A DNA stretch of 32,361 nucleotides from positions 20,988 through 53,348 of the forward strand of contig BMAT01010426.1 of NCBI GenBank assembly GCA_019649035.1, read 5' to 3'. Both the position numbers and the translations under genes were made by a program. Numbering within the stretch: the first letter of the stretch is position 1; the number at the start of each line of letters is the position of its first letter. Under the pieces are notes generated by a model. That model searched no databases and was not told where the DNA came from. It saw only the letters and a list, made by a program, of their open reading frames with translations. The DNA is from Elysia marginata (Eukaryota > Mollusca > Gastropoda > Plakobranchidae). Below, piece by piece: positions 18,991 to 31,700 of this stretch.

Positions 18991-21900
18991 AGGGACAAAT
19001 CACTAGATGTAGCACGGATCACACTGAAAAAAAAACCAGAAAAGTTGTTGGAAGTTTTTTTTATTACTTGAAATTCATTTTATACTCCAAATTTAATTTG
19101 TAATCGACATTAGTTAAGCATTTTTTGGATATACCTTGATTTCTAAAAAAGTAAGCTCTTTTTTAGATGGAATGATTTTAGCTGAAGACATAATTAATTA
19201 GATTGGAGTGTAAATGATATGTTGTTTTAAATAATATTTATTAGGGAGAAAGTCACATAGACTCCAATTTTCACTTCTTTACATTATTCTTAGAATAAGA
19301 CATAGTAAAATGTTACAGTGGCAGATAATTATACTGGTCTTGTCCTTTTGCCTTATAATTGCTTATGTAAACAATCTTTAGGTACCTCAGTTTTTCCTAA
19401 TCCACCTTTTTTTGGAAAATCCATGCTCTATTTTTAAAAGAAGGTTTTGAAATCTGAATTGAATTTGAAAGAGCTCCGTTATGTGCAAATGCATCTGAGT
19501 TTTACAATTCTCAGTTTGTAGCTGTAAAAGAGGATGCTTTCTGGAAATTCATATAGTCAACATATAACTTCAGTAGAACACATTTAAACCAAAGTTTTAG
19601 GGGTTTAATTTTCCTTTCGGTTTGGATAAATTTTTCTTTAAACATAGTAAATAATTTCATATAAAATTAAACTTAGAAGAACCAGATCTAAACAGATATA
19701 ATTTAGAGTTGTAGCCCTCCTTTACTGGTCTTGTTTAATGGCTTTCATACACATGACACTCTTCCTTCCCTTTATCTATCTTACTCTTTCTCTGTCTCTA
19801 TTTTTTAGATTACTGCTCAGGCAAAGTCTTGAATGAAGCTATCCACTCACAAAACTATTATAAATTGTTTCAGTTCAGCTGTAGCCAAGGCTGGTTGATT
19901 GAAAATTGAACAATTGGAATACAGTACATTCCCAATTTATTCTTTACACAAGTTTTTGGTTCTGGATGTCTACCATAATATCATGCAAAGATTTTTTTTG
20001 CTCAGACTATTTCAAAGCGACAGAGAAGAAAAGTTTAACAGAATGGACCAACAATACATTTCCATAAGTTTGTTTCCAGATTCAGTTTTTTTTTTCATCT
20101 CTGTTCTTATGAGACAGCCCATGAGTCAGTAAAGCTAGATCTAGACCTTACTCGAGGCTTAATGTCTAGGTCAAAACAGCTTTTGCTTTTCTATCAAATC
20201 ATTGTCATAGTCTTTACTCTAGGCTTGGGTTTTGATTTAATCAAACAAATCACACCTTAGCTTGCAACGACCACACATGTAATCTCTTTGTTTCGAGTTC
20301 TCTTCCAATCTTTTTAGTCACCTCTCGATTGCCTCTCACTCCCCCTTCTGCAGTTTGGAGGCTAGACAGCTAGTGCTGTATGCAAATCTAGCAGTTTCAT
20401 TTTCTATGGTAACAATACTTGCCCAGCCTTAAGTGACTTCACAGTCACAAAGTCCAGACTGAGAGAGGCAGGGGGTGTCCTTGCACACCTAATGTTTGTG
20501 TTCGTATGGAAGAACAAGATGCATGTAACACAGACATAAACTTGTGACAGTATTAACGAATAACCCTACTGCAAGAGGGGACAGCTTTGTTAAAACTTTT
20601 GTAAGGAGAGGAGGGGCGTCATGATATAAAAATACTAATTTTTCTTCAGTGACGGGCATACTGTAGGGTATTTTTATTTTGATTTAGCCATAGTTTGGCT
20701 GTCAGGGCTTTCAGTTTATCATGTATTGAAATAGCAAAGAATGAGAAAGAAACCAAACTAAATTTTGATTTTTCTCATGTTGAGCCAATTTTTTGGTTCA
20801 CCTATTTTTCGGTTTAGGTGAGGTCCACTGTATAATCAAAGTTGGGAAAAGCAATGTTCTTTCAATATCAAGCTCTCTCCATTTTTTTTTGTCTCAATTT
20901 TAAGGCATTCTCTTGTCTTTGTGACACAAATTTTGTTCTCAAAGATAGTTAATAATTTCTATATATCTAAAATTTGTACATTATACTGGTAACATGGAGA
21001 TTTTTACCTTATCTTTTGTTACTAAACATATCAATGATTGTATGAATACAACTTTCATATGTTGACCTGTTGGGGGATTACAGTCTCCTGTCCCTCAAAT
21101 GTCTCCTCAATCTTCTTGTTTTGACTACAGTGTATAAAAGTGTTATAAAAAGCTCTGTGTGTGTTTATCCGTCATGGGCATATGTGTTGGGGTCGCACAA
21201 AATTAGTCTGCATTCAAAATTTGTATATGGAATTATATACGTCATTGGAAAGGCCTTTAAAAGTCTTTTAAGATGGTATAAAATATTTTTATATTTTAAT
21301 TATGTTGTGCATAATTGCAATTGAAAGGGAAGAAGTCCAGGGGGCCTGCTTTTCAAAAGCACAGAGAAAAATAGCATTAAGTTTCCATTTGATATGAATT
21401 TAAAAAGCATTACCGTGTTGTAAAAACAGTTAAAAATTACATTCAACATTTTTGCGATGTTATCTTAAGTGGATATAATGAAAAACATCATAAACTTTCA
21501 AGTCATGCAGAAAAAATTTTAGTGAAAATTTGATGAAATACATATACTTGAAAATACTAATTTTCTTGAATCAGCCGGCAGCATATGTAAACTCATTTAG
21601 TCAGAGTGCTACACATATCTGAATGAAGTTATAACTTATATAACACTGGTACAATCTGTTTACATATAACCTTTTATAATTTGTGTACACGTAAACAATT
21701 AAACCTGAAAACAGAAAGTGAAACTGACTTCAAATGATTTATTTCTAAAAATTTTAAGATTTCTATGTCATTTCATGTATTTTAATCAGTACCAAAGAGC
21801 AATAGGATATTTTATAAAGCATTCTATTTTCTAGATGGGAGTCAATTGAATTTGATATAATTTTTTATACACTGTTGTGAAGAAATTTTGGGGATGTTTG

Positions 21901-23267
21901 ACTTTTTATAATAATAGTCTTGTTAAAAGTTCAGTAAAAGTTGTTTCAGTAAACTGGTACTTGTGTAAGATTTAGAATGATATTGACCCACATGTTTTTT
22001 TGCATTGGTTATACTTAAATGCGCTTATTTGAATTTCTTCTCGGTTGATACTTTAAACATGTGATAGCATTTGTATTTCTTATCATGAGTTATCTTGCAA
22101 CCAATCCCAATTAGTCGGATGCTGCACATTTCACATTAAGCGGTGTTATTATTAATAATAATATTTAGAAACATTTTTTTCTTTAGTCTCCCAATGCTGA
22201 AAGCTGTATAAAACTATATTGTAAAAAGATACAAAAAAAAACCAAGCTGTTGTACTGGTATGGTTTTTTTTCTTGTTGTTGTTGGGTTTTTTTTGTTTGT
22301 TTTTTTTTTAATTTTAAATATGTACAACTCTATTAGGGCTCTAGCAAGACATATGATTATGATCAACTCTGAAAATGTCATGTTGCTGCAAATATTCAGG
22401 GCTTTTATTTCTTTATGACTTGTTATGTTTATTATTCTACTTAATTAATAGAAGTATTGGAATATTTGGGAAACTGCTATTTTCTATTTAGTTTAATTAC
22501 AATGGTGTGACTTGTTGGAAAACGTTTTTAAGTTTGTTGAAGCTGAGAGTCACTTACTAGCCAAAAAAAGCAAAATTAGTAAAGTCTACATATCTATCAA
22601 CCTTATTCTTTATTTCAGAGCTTAGAAAGAGTGTAAGCATGGAGAACTTGCCTTTTTTCTTTAATGCACTGTACTCCCTCTTCCTATCTTTCTTTGCTGG
22701 GTGTATAAGTAATAAAAGTACCAACATAACAGAAAATCAGGTTTCATAAAGACCCACAATTCGTTTTAGCCTCACTTCCACTTTATTGAATACAAGGCGG
22801 GCTCAAAATTAGAACATGTCTTAAGGTCTAAAGAGTAGACAAAACCGGGACTCTATTTCAATTTGTTGAATGCAAGGGTTCATTAAGACTAAAGTTGTTC
22901 AATGTTGGATACAAGATCCACAATGTGTTAGTTCCTGTCTCTCAAATTAAAAAATGACATTTCACACATTGGGAAAAAAAGGTTTTTTATCTTTTATTTT
23001 AGAGGATTGCCTGTCTATTAGTATAAATTACTTTGTTCTGGAAATTGGAGGATACTGCTATAAAAGAAAGTAAAGGGGAGGGAAACGGGAGTGACACCAA
23101 TTAATCCAGTCTTTGACGATTTTCATCTAATGAATGTTCTTTGTATCAATTTCTGGAATTTGATTGGCCTAGTTTCTAGCTGGAAATTCAGAATGCTTAC
23201 TTCTGTGCTTCTGGGGCTTGTAGTTAAGTATATTTTAAATGTGTTGTTTTCCAAGAAAATTCATTAA
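18991..23267. other. Intergenic, no gene recognised
   Basis: AT-rich sequence between the two convergent genes. The short ORFs (19899-20132, 21070-21324) carry no motif or splice pattern I recognise. 20140-20600 is somewhat richer in G and C and starts with a TAGATCTAG-type motif, but has no ORF. 20760-20832 ends in GGTGAGGTCCACTGTA, whose reverse complement resembles a pogo-type transposon end; no partner end was found. Confidence 0.5.
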
Positions 23268-23554
23268 CCTCTTGGCTGCGCTGTGGACGTACCAGGTTCT
23301 TCCAAAAACTGCAAGTCTATACCACTATATGCGCTGTGGATGTACTAAATATCTTTTTTTAAAATATCACTATTTTCTTTTTCGGAATCAATACGTTCAA
23401 ACTTTTCATGTCTCAGAGCATGCTAGAAGACTTCATGTGTAGCCTAGTGTCTGACAGCGCTAAGTTCATCACCGGATAGCTTTGTGGGTGTAAGTGTGTG
23501 TACTGTGGGCCACATAAAGCATACAGTGTGGAAATAGATGTAGCAGCAAAGGGG
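23268..23554. mobile_element. piggyBac-like MITE
   Basis: Flanked by TTAA (23264-23267 and 23555-23558). Ends CCTCTTGGCTGC and, on the minus strand, CCCCTTTGCTGC match at 10 of 12 positions and resemble piggyBac ends (CCCTTTGC...). GCGCTGTGGA(C/T)GTAC occurs twice inside the left part. 287 bp, no coding capacity. Confidence 0.75.
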
Positions 23555-24224
23555 TTAACTGCTTGTGGTTGATTTGAGAATATCAAGAAAATCAATGCTA
23601 CTGAGAAAACATGCTTTATATCATTGAACAATAAATTTTTACGAAGCAAATGAAGATGCACGATCTGAGACAAAAGTAATCCTTTTTAGGCTTTCATAAC
23701 ATTTTTAGGAATTCATTCAGACTTACAAGAAGAGATATCTTTGATATATACATTGAGAAGTTCATACACTTAAAAAGTGTTATCAATTTCAGGATTTCAT
23801 TTGAATGTCAACTTTTAGAAACCAATGTCATTAAATCTCAGTCAAAAATTTGTAAGTAACAGACTGATACATATTCTGAGTTTATTACCCGACTTCAATA
23901 TGCACTTTAATAGACAGGAAACATTTTATACATTCTGTGCACAATGTACAGAAAGATATCTTGTCAAAATCCTTTCAACAAACTTTTGAAGTAAACTAGC
24001 TTAAGAAGGATCTGTTCTTAGTTGGTTTGTGTTTTTTTTCCCTTTTTCGTTTTGCCTTGCTGTGTGTTACTTGTCTCTGATAAAATATACTCACTGTACT
24101 ACATGTGGTACAGAAATTTCTGTGGTTTCAAAACAGTGTTCTCCAAGACATTAGTGTAGCCACAAGTCCTTTATAAAATACAGTGTAAACATCCATAACT
24201 GAAGTCTGACGGTTCAATTTTTTT

Positions 24225-24560
24225 TTTCAGGCGTGAGGTTTTTTTTTTCTTTGGCTTTGTTAGATTTGAACTTATAATTTGAAGTGTTAGATTTGAACTT
24301 ATAATTTGAAGTTAACAAAGTTCAATTGTCTTAAACTGAAGTTTAGAGTATGAACTGTCGTAGGTTTTCCCTTTTGTTCCGTGGCAGTTTCTTTACTCCA
24401 AATCGTTTTACCACTCTTGTTTACAAAGTTGCTTTTCCAAACCCTTTCTAACATGTTTTTCCTCATAGAATCCTTGTGCTTGTGCTTTCATACAAAGGTT
24501 TGGGTGAGAGATGGAGATGTTAATACTGCATCTAAAGTGCAATAAACCTGATCACATATT
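24225..24560 (+). repeat. Interspersed repeat family, copy d
   Basis: Shares its landmark order with copy b (2938-3235). It contains an exact 27-bp tandem duplication (24259-24285 and 24286-24312) of the GTTAGATTTGAACTTATAAT segment plus TTGAAGT. Non-coding. Confidence 0.55.
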
Positions 24561-25389
24561 GATTGAATAATTTGAATTAAGATGTTTTCCCTGTACAACA
24601 TATTTATTCTGAGACCGATAGAATATCTCAAATGCTAAGATTTTGTGATACCTCCATCAAGCAATATTGATCAGTTAACCTTAGGACAAAACAACTGAAT
24701 TGGCCTAGGATTGCATACATGATAAATGAGCTTCTTTCAAAAGAAAGCAGTCTGTGCATTATACAGATCAATCGACTGATGAAAATAAATATCAAGTTTG
24801 CTCTAAACTACTTTAAAAAAAAAACAAGCATGTGAAATTCAGATACAGGATGAGCAGAAAGAAGCTGCGTACAATCTGCCAGAAGGAGAGCACAGTAAAG
24901 GCTTGACTCGAAAATTAAGCAAAAAATGGTGCACTTTCAAGACTACACCTTCATAATACCGTGAGAGACAAAAATCTAACCAGACTTTCATAAATCTTAT
25001 TAATCCAAGTGATTATGATTTATGGGGATGAGAAAGGTGTTGCCCTTAAATAAAAGCTGCCTTTATGAAAAAATAAACGTCAAGCAATATTGATCTTTTC
25101 AAAGACATCTTGAAATCCTTTCATGAACCCAATCTAGAATCTCCATTCATGGGGCCATTAATCAAAAGTCTAATGACTGAGTTTGATCGAGTGTTTATTA
25201 TTTTCATCACTTGTGTATAATTATACTAACTGTATAAATAATAAATTATGTTCTACACCAAGAAAAGCAGTCAATTGTTTATTCGATTCAAATGTAAATG
25301 AGTCAGCTCCCACAGGTTCAACCCAATCCAAGTTTTCACAAATTCCATGCATTCATATTTCAAGTACAAGTTTCTGTTTTTCAAGAGTT

Positions 25390-25622
25390 GCTTTTATTTT
25401 ACAAAGCAAACAAAAAATGTCAGCACCAATAAAATAGTATACATTGAGAAATTTTTACTTAAAATGTTTGGGCCTATGATTTCATTTTAGCTTGAGTTTA
25501 AGGTGAAAAAATATTTACTTTCTGCAAAATTACTAACAAAAAATACTTGTAAGCCTATTATGACTTTGATGGCACAGAGTGCAGTGAAGTCACAATTGAG
25601 CTATGTGCCCTTTTATCTGTGA
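25390..25622 (-). other. Probable 3' UTR of the EGF-domain gene
   Basis: AT-rich, non-coding. Minus-strand AATAAA is present at 25393-25398, about 225 bases after the stop; others lie farther on, so the end is a guess. Confidence 0.35.
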
Positions 25623-25702
25623 TCACGCTCGTCCTCTGTTTTGACACTCATAGGTACCGTTGAAAACACATTTTTCTTTCTTTTTGCATCCACCGCAGAG
25701 AT
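25623..25702 (-). CDS. Last coding exon, short CGGC module and stop TGA
   Basis: Acceptor AAATATTTCAG. It encodes DLCGGCKKKEKC, FNGTYEC and a short basic tail ending GRA with TGA at 25623-25625. It matches the first four cysteines of the 31616-31711 module but lacks the last two. An N-x-T sequon (NGT) could be glycosylated. Confidence 0.82.
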
Positions 25703-28700
25703 CTGAAATATTTTAAGCATAAATGAATACAGCATGCTTCTTAGTGGAAAGCATATTGATAATTATCATCAAATTAGGAGCTTCAGACTACGTTATACAG
25801 TCTTTGACATAGCGCATAGTGTTAAGTTTGATTGGCCATATGCTTTGCATACGTAGGCCTTCCCAATGAAATATTTCAGCTTAAATCAACACATTCTTTT
25901 ATTACTGGTATTTCAACATGGCAATCAAATGTAAATGTATTGATTTTGATTTTCCCACTTTTACTGGAGTCAATTTTGACTTTATATTGTACGTATTTTT
26001 ATCTCATCGACTCATTATACAGAATTATGGGAGCAAACTAAATTTTCAAGGTTTAATTTTGGTTAAAAATGAGGTCTATGAAATCATGTACGTCAATGAT
26101 AGAAAAAATTGCTCAAGTTATACCCCTTGTCATACAAGTTAAGTTGGCTCACCTTAAGTATTTTTATTCACCAATTACTAATGGGGTCACAAATTTATTG
26201 CAAAAGGACGGATCAACAAGTTTCATATCGCGGATGTGGAATCTTTTGATGCTCCCTGAATCGGTTAAAGTAATTTCACTTAATTTATAACAAGAATCTA
26301 GTTGTTTTATTTAATTAAAGACAGTCAAGGACAATAACCTTACCTCGCTTGCAACGTTTCCCAGTGTAGCCTGAGGGGCAGATACAAGAGGGTCGGCCAC
26401 CAATAGCTTTACATCTACCACCGTTCTTACAGCCAAAGTGCTTACACGGATTTTTCTCTGCAAGATAAAGGTAAACCAGGAATATATTACGGTAAACTGC
26501 AGAAGCACCTCTGTGTTGTGCACAAAAATACGCTGCATTAGGTGTTGGAAGAAACCAAAACTTGCAAACTGGCGAATAACATGTTAAAAATTATTAACTT
26601 GTTGTTGTTTTTTTTCGTAAGCCACAACTTGCTTCCTGTTCAAAGCTGAAAGTGCAAAACAGTGACACCTGAAGAACAGAACTTAAAACTAGCCGTAATT
26701 CATGTATGTATTGACATAGAATTTCTAGAACATATAAAACAAAAGACTACAGTAAAAAGTAGGTGTAAACACGAAAGCAGTCGTCGTCGGCATCCGTTCA
26801 TCTTGAAAGATGATGGTGTGTGCTGAAGAGTCCCACCCTAGAGTGCAGTCACGTAAACAGTTGTTACAAACAAAGGGGGTTTGGCACTGCACGGAGACTG
26901 CCTTTGTTTTATCTTCCCTGCTTTCTCTCTTGTCAGCAAACTGATCATTCCTGGTAGTTTTCGTCCTCTTCACTCCTTCACTGACATTGACTCAACTTTC
27001 CCAGTTATTGGTGTCAATATCGGTTGCCTCCCTGTCCCGCTTGCAGACATCCTTCAATCGGAGCTGAGGTCTTCCTATGAGGCGCGAACGCTCTCAGCAT
27101 GTCTTTGGGATGCGTCCATCTTTCACAGGGCGTACGCGGCCTAGTTACTTGAGATGTTTCTGGCTGAGAAGTGCAAGCAGGTTTGGGATGCCAGTGCGCT
27201 GAATGTCCTCTGTATTTCTCACCTTGTCCTGCCACTTGAGCTGAAGGAACTGACGAGGCGGCGTATTTAAAAACTGTTTAGCTGCTTCTCCTGGCGGGTG
27301 CATGAGGACGAAGTCTCAACCCGGTACAACAATGTGCTGAGTACACAGGCCTGGTAGACACGTACTTTTGTGATCAATGTCATCTGTCTTTTGTTGAAAA
27401 CATGCCTTTTTAATTCTGACAAAACGGTAGCGGCTTTCGCAATCCTGTTGAATATTTCTGTGTCCAGTGAGAGAGGCGGCAACGGTAGACCCCAGGTACG
27501 GGAAAGTTTCCACAAACTTGAGGTATGTGTTGTCCATGATGTGCTACATTTTTGCCTGTAGCTAAGATGTTTCTCTTGTTTAGGTTGGTAGTAAGTCCAA
27601 ACTCCTTATAGTTACAGGTGTGAGTGAGTTGATTGCGCAGTTACTGTAGAGAAGCTTCAGTGTGAGACGTCGGCGAACAGCATCCCTCGGATGAGAACCT
27701 GCCGAACCTTCGTCGCAGCTCGCATCGGGCCATGTTAAACAGATTCCTGTCATCCCTGATGTGGATGCAGATACCTTTCTCGCAGTCCTTAAAAGCATAT
27801 TGAAAGAGCATCGAAAAGAAGAACCCTAAAAGTTTAGGTGCAAAGACACAGCATTGTTTCACGCCGCTGTTCACAGAGAAGGCCTCAGATGTACCGCCAT
27901 TGAAACAGACAGGCTTCTGTCTATTCTCGTGGAAGGGGGTCATCATCTGGAGTATCTTTGAGAGAACCCTTTTGTCTCTTTTACAAGAGACTGAAGGGTT
28001 CATTTTTGCTGACTAGGTCAACAGGTTTCTTCAAGTCAACTAAGGCAATGAAAAGTGGCTTCTGCTGTTGTTGTCACTTCTCTTCGACCAGTCTTGAAGC
28101 CACACTGGGATTCTAGGTACACGCGGGAAGCAAGACTTTAGGCAGACGAGGACAGTGCGGGCAAAGACCTTCCCTACAATGCTGAGGAGGGAAATACTGT
28201 GGTACTTATTGCGGTCGCTATGGTCTTCCTTGTTTTTGCAGATAGTGACGATGTTTGAATTGCACATGCCTTTCTCCCAGCAAAGCTAAAGGAGCTCGTA
28301 AAGGTGCTTCAGTAGTACCTAGCTGCAGCTCTTTCGTGTATTTGAGGGGATGGCGTCATTTCCTGGAGCTTTTCTACAAGACAAGCAGTCAATTGCTTTA
28401 CTGGTTTCTTCCTATGAGGATAAGGTACCCAGAGGGGCATCAGTCACCACGATTTGTGTGGCGTGCAACTCCAGATAATGTTCTACCCAGCGTTCCAACT
28501 GCATGCCTTGGCCATTGGTGTCTTTCCATGTCTTGTCTTTCAGCGTTGCTGTCTTGGTTGCAGTGGGGTTGGTAGCTTGATGCCGCCGTACATGTCCCTT
28601 ATAATACCGGTGTCAGCTGCTCACTGGATCTTTCTGCTCAGATGAAGCCAATTTGCACAGGGACAATTGCCCGCTGGGCATTTCAGCGTGCAGATCTGAG

Positions 28701-31700
28701 GGCATTGTGAGTGCTGGGGAAAAGGTTCTGCTTGTGTGCCAGAAGAGCTTCTCTCTTAACTTCTAAGACTAGTTGCATCTCTCCCCAGTATGTTTCGAAG
28801 CAATCTGCTCCGGCGTTCGTTCTACCTAAATGCAGACAGTACTACAGTGTGAACGGTGTCTTTCAGGAAGCATCTCTTGCTGTTGATGCCGACTCTGTCA
28901 GGAAGCTCACTGAAGGCGTCTGTAAACAACTAGATTCTTTGCACTCTGCCAAATCCCTTGTGCGGCAGGTGTCTCTACGAGCCTTGTGTCTTGGAACGGT
29001 GTATCTTTTTGGTTGTCAGCTGCGCTTTGCTGCAGATCATGGAGTGGTTCCGTATCGCAGTCTGCATCGTGGAAACTTCTCGTGTGGAGGATACTTTGGA
29101 GGTCTGCATGTTTGGTGATGAGGAGGTCAAGCTTGTACCAGTGGCGAAATCGGGAGTGTCCAAGATATTTTATCGCGCTCCTTACCTTATGAAGTATATG
29201 TTGGTCACACACAGATCGTGGTGGCAGCACAACTCGAGCAGTCCCTTTTCATGCCAATTCATCCTGCCCATGCCATAGTGGCCGAGGCAGGAGAAACATT
29301 GACACAGTCGTCTCCCGTTCTACCATTATATTGTAATGGACCCGAATAGGAGATGATTTCTGGGGCCCTCCTAAAAACTGAACAAATCTCTGCCAGATCC
29401 TAAAGTGTTCTACAAGATAGGCCTACGTGTATGAGATGGAGCGAAGAGAAATATCGTGTTATATAAACGAATTATAGGCACTGAATTTAAAACAAAAGTC
29501 TAAATTTCTTAATTTTCAGAGGGGAAAACAACGGAGATCGATATGCGAGAGACAAAAGGGACAGAGAGTCAGGGATGTCATGGTTGACTAATTTTTTTTT
29601 AAAAGGCATGGTAAGATGTACCTGGATGCCAGTTTTCGTGTTTACGGTGGTCGTTTTTTTTTTCCAATCAAAATCCAGGTAATCAAACAGACCACTCATT
29701 ATGCACATAGTGACATACATTTTAATTAATGCCAATTGATGTCCACTATGATATCTTTTAGATCGAAACTTAGAAATTAAGAGTCATTCTTCTCTTATAG
29801 TTTTGTACAGAACGCTTTTTGCTCTTAGCTTATTAATCGTTTTTAAGTTTTTATGTTATTTCGGAACAATTAAATTTGAAACTATGAAAGAATTACTTTT
29901 CTGACAGTATAAACCCTTGTAGTCTCGTGGACAAACACATTGTGTTACGCCTTTGTAAACTGTGCACCGCCCTCCGTTCTGGCATATGAACGTCTTGCAT
30001 GGATCTGTGGCAAAAAAACGNNNNAATGGCAAATGAAAAATAACTCATTTTATGTCTAAATACACTACTAGATTTAATGACGAAGTCTAACTATTTCATG
30101 CGGTACCGGTAACATCAGTTTATAGGAGCATGAATTTTAACACCTGAGGATGTTTCTTTGTTAACTTAAGCCAAAGTTGTCTACCACAAAGACCTAACTG
30201 AGTATGGCATTGCGAAGTTAGTGCAAACTATCGATGTATGGGTTTGGCAATTAATTCATAAAATAGCACTTGTGTTTGTATCATCGCCTATTACATCTGT
30301 GGTACTTGAGTGCAAATGTGTGCTCGTATGTAACGCTCTTTTGTTTTCTACCACTGGAACAGAAAGTTTTACGGAAAAAAGTTCACGTATCGATTCATCT
30401 CATAAGTGATGCACATAAATTAATATGAGTCAGTTTTTTAATATGACATGTTACACTGCCACCCCGACAAAAGTTCCGCAGCTTCTATTATGAATACGTT
30501 TCGTTCTGTTCAGTGTTCCGTCCAGAAGAAGTAGAGGAGTAATTACAGCCAGGTATTTGATGAGTTCGAGCTCATACAAAAGCTTCAGGCGCTACAGCAC
30601 AAGGTAAAAAAATATGCGTCTCCTGAAGCATTAATTTTAGCGCACTCTTTGTAGTCACCAATCTTCATCTTATGCTTCACGACACATAGTTTTTAGAAGC
30701 AGTTGGCGTTGATGATTGGGTTCCGCAAAGTTTCTTTACTAAGAAGAACTTTCAAAAATTATTTGAACGCATGTTTTTTGTTTTTTTTTTTGGGGGGGGG
30801 GGGTTTGTTAAACATTCCTGAATTCTTAGTTCTGAGTTCTCGTTTTCTTGTTGTTTTCTTCTTTTTTTTTAAGAATCATAACTTTTAAATTAAATATCTC
30901 TATCAAACCTCGTAGAGCAAAATGTATTTCAAATCTAGATTTTTACTATCTCACAATGTATACGCAATGGTGTCTAATTAAATCTGTATTTGAAAAGCTT
31001 CTTCTAGTAAAGTTTAAGAGATTTCGCTATTTATATAGGTTAAAGCTATATAGTCATATAATTAAATTCTTTATTTAGACTGCTTGCCTTTGTTGGCTAC
31101 ACGCTGTTTGATTCTGATCTTGGGAAATAGAAGTCAACTGGAAAGTACCATATCCGCAACATTAAAAGTGCATTTGTTTAAACCACGAGTCTAGTGCTGT
31201 TTACTCAATGAAACTTAATTTATAGTTTATCATTTATAAAAGTTGCATTTAACTATGTAAGTGTTTCAATAAAGATGAGGAAAGAAGAAGGCAATCTCTG
31301 AGCAATTTGTTAAAACAAGGTAGATCGAGAAAACCCTATATTTTTATGCTGACTATTGCATAGTTTCTGAAAATATGATAATTACATCACCGCTTTGACT
31401 GGAAACCAAAAGAGAGCAAAAGTTATATCGAAAAATAAATATCTTTAATGTTTGAGAGCAATACAACACACAGACAAATACCAATATCTTTTCTTTTGTA
31501 TTTTCAGTTTTACTTACTTCTCCTTGTGTAAGTTAGTTTACTGGGGTGTTACTTGGCATGAGGTCAAATGTGTTACATAGCGTATTTTAAAGATTGAGAC
31601 CCACTCGTTTCTTACCCTTGGGCTTGCATTGGTATTGTGGACAAGGGGGCCTGACACAGACGATATCAGATTTCATGCATCGCTCGTTTTTAGAACAACC

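Larger units (their letters stand above)
26755..29330 (-). mobile_element. Non-LTR retrotransposon, 5'-truncated and heavily mutated
   Basis: Minus-strand pieces in the right order, in shifting frames with stops: end of an endonuclease (about 29300-28900: GMGRMNWHEKGLLE, RHWYKLDLLITK, LHTRSFHDADCDTE), a linker (KDTNGQGMQLERWVEHY near 28500), reverse transcriptase (RKAPGNDAIP near 28350, SISLLSIVGKVFAR near 28190, NSGVKQCCVFAPKLLG near 27860, a damaged F-A-D box at 27669-27677, YLGSTVAASL and VYQACVLSTLLY near 27480-27330) and a C-terminal zinc-finger-like CNNCLRDC (near 26870). This is the layout of endonuclease-bearing LINEs common in invertebrates. It cannot be active. It lies in the EGF gene's intron, same strand. 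Confidence 0.88.

Noticed and set aside
22780-22930. Three TTGAATACAAG-like motifs
   Set aside because: Uneven spacing and weak similarity; could be chance in AT-rich sequence.
25918-26142. 74-aa plus-strand ORF in the EGF-gene intron
   Set aside because: No motif, no splice context and opposite to the gene; treated as chance.
28711-29118. 135-aa plus-strand ORF
   Set aside because: It is the antisense of the LINE endonuclease, whose motifs read on the minus strand.
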